Both the position numbers and the translations under genes were made by a program. From an uncultured Oscillospiraceae bacterium (lineage in GTDB: Bacteria; Bacillota; Clostridia; Oscillospirales; Ruminococcaceae): DNA of 7,767 bases. The notes under the pieces are model-generated. The model ran no database searches, was not told the origin of the DNA, and worked only from the letters and a program-made list of their open reading frames with translations. This document shows positions 6,151-7,767 of this stretch, piece by piece. The stretch spans positions 1-7,767 of the forward strand of contig UQGL01000062.1 in the NCBI GenBank assembly GCA_900540595.1. Direction: 5' to 3'. Within the stretch, counting starts at the first letter, position 1, and each line of letters starts with the position of its first letter.

Positions 6151-7569
6151 ATGAAAATTCTGTATGCAGCCAGCGAGGCTGCCCCGTTTGCCAAGTCCGG
6201 CGGTCTGGCCGATGTTGCGGGCGCTCTGCCCAAGGCACTGGTCCGCGATGGCATTGATGCCCGCGTGGTCATGCCGCTGTACGGTGATCTGAAATTCAAG
6301 GATACGCTGACCTATGTCACCAACTTCAGCGTGCCGGTGGGCTGGCGCAGCCAGTACTGCGGTCTGTTCAAGGCCGAGCGCGATGGCGTGGTCTACTACT
6401 TCATTGATAATGAGTATTACTTCAAGCGCAGCGGCCTCTACGGCTTCTACGATGACGGCGAGCGCTTCGCCTTCTTCTCCCGCGCGATTCTGGAGATGCT
6501 GTTCTACACTGACTTTGAGCCGGACATCATCAACTGCAACGACTGGCAGACCGCGCTGACCCCGGTTTATCTCAACCTGTACTACCGCCATCTGGACAAG
6601 TTCAGCCGCATCAAGACGGTCTTTACCATCCACAACATCGCCTATCAGGGCAAGTATGGCCTGGATATTCTGGAGGATACCTGCGGCATCGGTGCCCGCG
6701 ACGCCCATGTGGTCGAGTATGACGGCTGCGCCAACTTCATGAAGGGCGCGATCGAGTGTGCCGACAAGGTGACAACCGTCAGCCCCACCTACGCACAGGA
6801 GATCCTCGACCCGTGGTTCAGCCATGGTCTGGACGGCCTGCTGCGCCAGAAGCAGTATAAGCTGTGCGGCATCCTCAACGGTATTGATGTGGATGTTTTC
6901 AACCCCGCGACCGATCCCGACATCGCCAAAAACTACGATGCCGAGACCTTCCAGGATGGAAAGGCAGCCTGCAAGGCCTACCTGCAGGACGAGTTTGGGC
7001 TGCATAAGGACGGCAGCCCGGTCATGGCCATGGTCACCCGTCTGGTTGGCCACAAGGGTGTGGATCTGGTTCAGGCCATTGCAGAGGGCCTGCTGCAGCA
7101 GGGCATCGAGCTGGTGGTCCTCGGCTCCGGCGAAGCCCAGTACGAGAACTTCTTCAATGAACTGTGCGCACGCAATCCGGGCCGTGTCGGTGTCTACATC
7201 GGTTTCAACGCCAAGCTGGCGCAGGAAATCTACGCCGGCGCAGATATGTTCCTGATGCCGTCCCGCTCCGAGCCCTGCGGTCTGGCGCAGATGGTCTCCT
7301 GCCGTTACGGCACGATCCCCATCATCCGCGAGACCGGCGGCCTGAAGGACTCCATCCGCGACTCCGGCGATGGCTACGGCAACGGCTTCACCTTTGCCAA
7401 CTATAACGCCCACGAGTTGTATGAAGCCTGCTGGCGTGCCAAGGAGGGCTACTGGCAGAAGGATGGCTGGCCCGTGCTGGTCAAGCGCGCCATGGAGTGC
7501 GATTTCAGCTGGTCCAACTCCGCCAAGAGCTACGAGGGCCTGTACAATGAGGTCGTAAATCTCTGGTAA
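6151..7569 (+). CDS. glgA: Glycogen synthase GlgA (ADP-glucose dependent, GT5)
   Basis: A 472-residue GT5 enzyme adding glucose from ADP-glucose to the non-reducing end of alpha-1,4 glucan; cytoplasmic. The length matches E. coli GlgA (about 477). Two Rossmann-like halves are visible. The N-terminal half starts MKILYAASEAAPFAKSGGL, with the ADP-binding KSGG loop at 15-18, and includes CNDWQT and TIHNIAYQG. The C-terminal half includes LNGIDVDVFNP, VTRLVGHKG (295-303) with Arg297 and Lys302, and PSRSEPCGLAQM with catalytic Glu374. All expected active-site motifs are intact. It uses the ADP-glucose supplied by GlgC/GlgD. It is the last gene before a strong terminator, and no glgP or debranching gene follows directly. 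Its expression may be tuned separately by the hairpin set in the spacer before it. Confidence 0.97.
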   Translation: MKILYAASEAAPFAKSGGLADVAGALPKALVRDGIDARVVMPLYGDLKFKDTLTYVTNFSVPVGWRSQYCGLFKAERDGVVYYFIDNEYYFKRSGLYGFYDDGERFAFFSRAILEMLFYTDFEPDIINCNDWQTALTPVYLNLYYRHLDKFSRIKTVFTIHNIAYQGKYGLDILEDTCGIGARDAHVVEYDGCANFMKGAIECADKVTTVSPTYAQEILDPWFSHGLDGLLRQKQYKLCGILNGIDVDVFNPATDPDIAKNYDAETFQDGKAACKAYLQDEFGLHKDGSPVMAMVTRLVGHKGVDLVQAIAEGLLQQGIELVVLGSGEAQYENFFNELCARNPGRVGVYIGFNAKLAQEIYAGADMFLMPSRSEPCGLAQMVSCRYGTIPIIRETGGLKDSIRDSGDGYGNGFTFANYNAHELYEACWRAKEGYWQKDGWPVLVKRAMECDFSWSNSAKSYEGLYNEVVNLW

Positions 7570-7580
7570 TCTGCAAATAA

Positions 7581-7619
7581 AAAGCGGTCGTCTGTCAAAA
7601 AGCAGACGGCCGCTTTTTT
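7581..7619 (+). terminator. Intrinsic terminator after glgA
   Basis: AAAGCGGTCGTCTG (7581-7594) pairs with CAGACGGCCGCTTT (7603-7616). All 14 pairs form in RNA, one being a U-G wobble, around an eight-base loop. The run of six T at 7614-7619 completes it. The A-run at 7577-7583 means it could also work on the opposite strand. It marks the 3' end of the glycogen cluster. Confidence 0.93.
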
Positions 7620-7634
7620 GCGGGAAAAATATCA

Positions 7635-7653
7635 CTTTTTTTGCGAAAAAAAG
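7635..7653. promoter_or_regulatory. A/T-tract inverted repeat just upstream of the tRNA promoter
   Basis: CTTTTTTT (7635-7642) and AAAAAAAG (7646-7653) form a perfect inverted repeat around GCG, ending one base before the -35 box. Such A/T tracts directly upstream of stable-RNA promoters commonly act as UP elements bound by the RNA polymerase alpha subunit, or bend DNA. The repeat is seen; the role is inferred from its position. Confidence 0.5.
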
Positions 7654-7654
7654 C

Positions 7655-7683
7655 TTGACATTTACCGGGCGTTTGGCTATAAT
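7655..7683 (+). promoter_or_regulatory. Consensus promoter of the tRNA-Leu gene
   Basis: TTGACA (7655-7660) and TATAAT (7678-7683) both match the sigma-70 consensus perfectly with an ideal 17-base spacer. Transcription should begin near 7690, with a leader of about 37 bases before the tRNA that contains small hairpins such as CCTG-TCGT-CAGG (7688-7699). Such a strong promoter is typical of tRNA or rRNA genes. Confidence 0.92.
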
Positions 7684-7726
7684 AATACCTGTCGTCAGGC
7701 CAACGGCCAAGGCGAAAACAAAATAT

Positions 7727-7767
7727 GCGGATGTGGCGGAACTGGCAGACGCGCTAGATTCAGGTTC
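7727..7767 (+). tRNA. tRNA-Leu (anticodon CAG), 5' part only
   Basis: The sequence starts with the acceptor arm GCGGATG, then TGGCGGAACTGGCAGACGCG, the D-arm pattern typical of leucine tRNAs. The anticodon stem CTAGA (7754-7758) and loop TTCAGGT (7759-7765) place the anticodon CAG at 7761-7763, reading CTG, a frequent leucine codon in the neighbouring genes. The window ends in the 3' half of the anticodon stem, so the variable arm, T-arm and acceptor 3' end cannot be checked. Other tRNAs may follow in the same transcript. Confidence 0.9.

Noticed and set aside
6083..6154. A 23-codon open frame ending in an ATGA overlap with glgA
   Set aside because: It lies inside the long hairpin and has only a poorly placed GGAG upstream. 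Its Arg/Gly-rich product mirrors the hairpin sequence. A leader peptide is not excluded but is not supported.
3692..7710. Other long minus-strand open frames over glgC, glgD and glgA
   Set aside because: They are shadows of the sense genes caused by biased codon use; the last one even crosses the glgA terminator and part of the tRNA leader.

Overview
The window holds a compact glycogen biosynthesis cluster, glgB-glgC-glgD-glgA, all on the + strand. Upstream is an independently transcribed gene for a membrane-anchored SGNH/GDSL hydrolase, and downstream is a tRNA-Leu gene cut by the window edge. A separate glgD gene beside glgC is a Firmicutes trait. GC-rich third codon positions, strong AGGGGAG/GGAGG ribosome binding sites and AT-rich spacers suggest a high-GC gut clostridium (Oscillospiraceae/Ruminococcaceae, of the Faecalibacterium/Gemmiger/Subdoligranulum kind). 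That placement is an inference from gene content and codon use, not from a marker gene.

Layout. 1-164: upstream region with a perfect 14-bp palindrome and a promoter with a consensus -10. 165-1175: SGNH hydrolase with an N-terminal membrane anchor. 1194-1235: strong intrinsic terminator. 1236-1424: AT-rich regulatory region with repeated TTGTAC words, two palindromes, a promoter and a leader hairpin. 1425-3509: glgB, with a 59-residue Lys/Ala/Pro tail ending in an AT-hook-like motif. 3510-3646: spacer with weak hairpins. 3647-4870: glgC. 4864-5988: glgD, overlapping glgC by 7 bp. 5989-6150: spacer with several hairpins, including a set of mutually exclusive pairings that looks like an attenuator. 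6151-7569: glgA. 7581-7619: terminator. 7655-7683: perfect consensus promoter. 7727-7767: 5' part of tRNA-Leu(CAG).

How the genes work together. GlgC, probably in complex with the catalytically degenerate paralogue GlgD, makes ADP-glucose from glucose-1-phosphate and ATP. GlgA transfers glucose from ADP-glucose to growing alpha-1,4 chains. GlgB cuts these chains and re-attaches them as alpha-1,6 branches. No phosphorylase (glgP) or debranching enzyme lies in the window, and the cluster ends at a terminator after glgA, so breakdown genes must be elsewhere.

The main points for a second look are the basic tail on GlgB, the candidate attenuator between glgD and glgA, and the TTGTAC-rich region before glgB. 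The core enzymes themselves are ordinary members of known families, and I see no clearly new multi-gene system.
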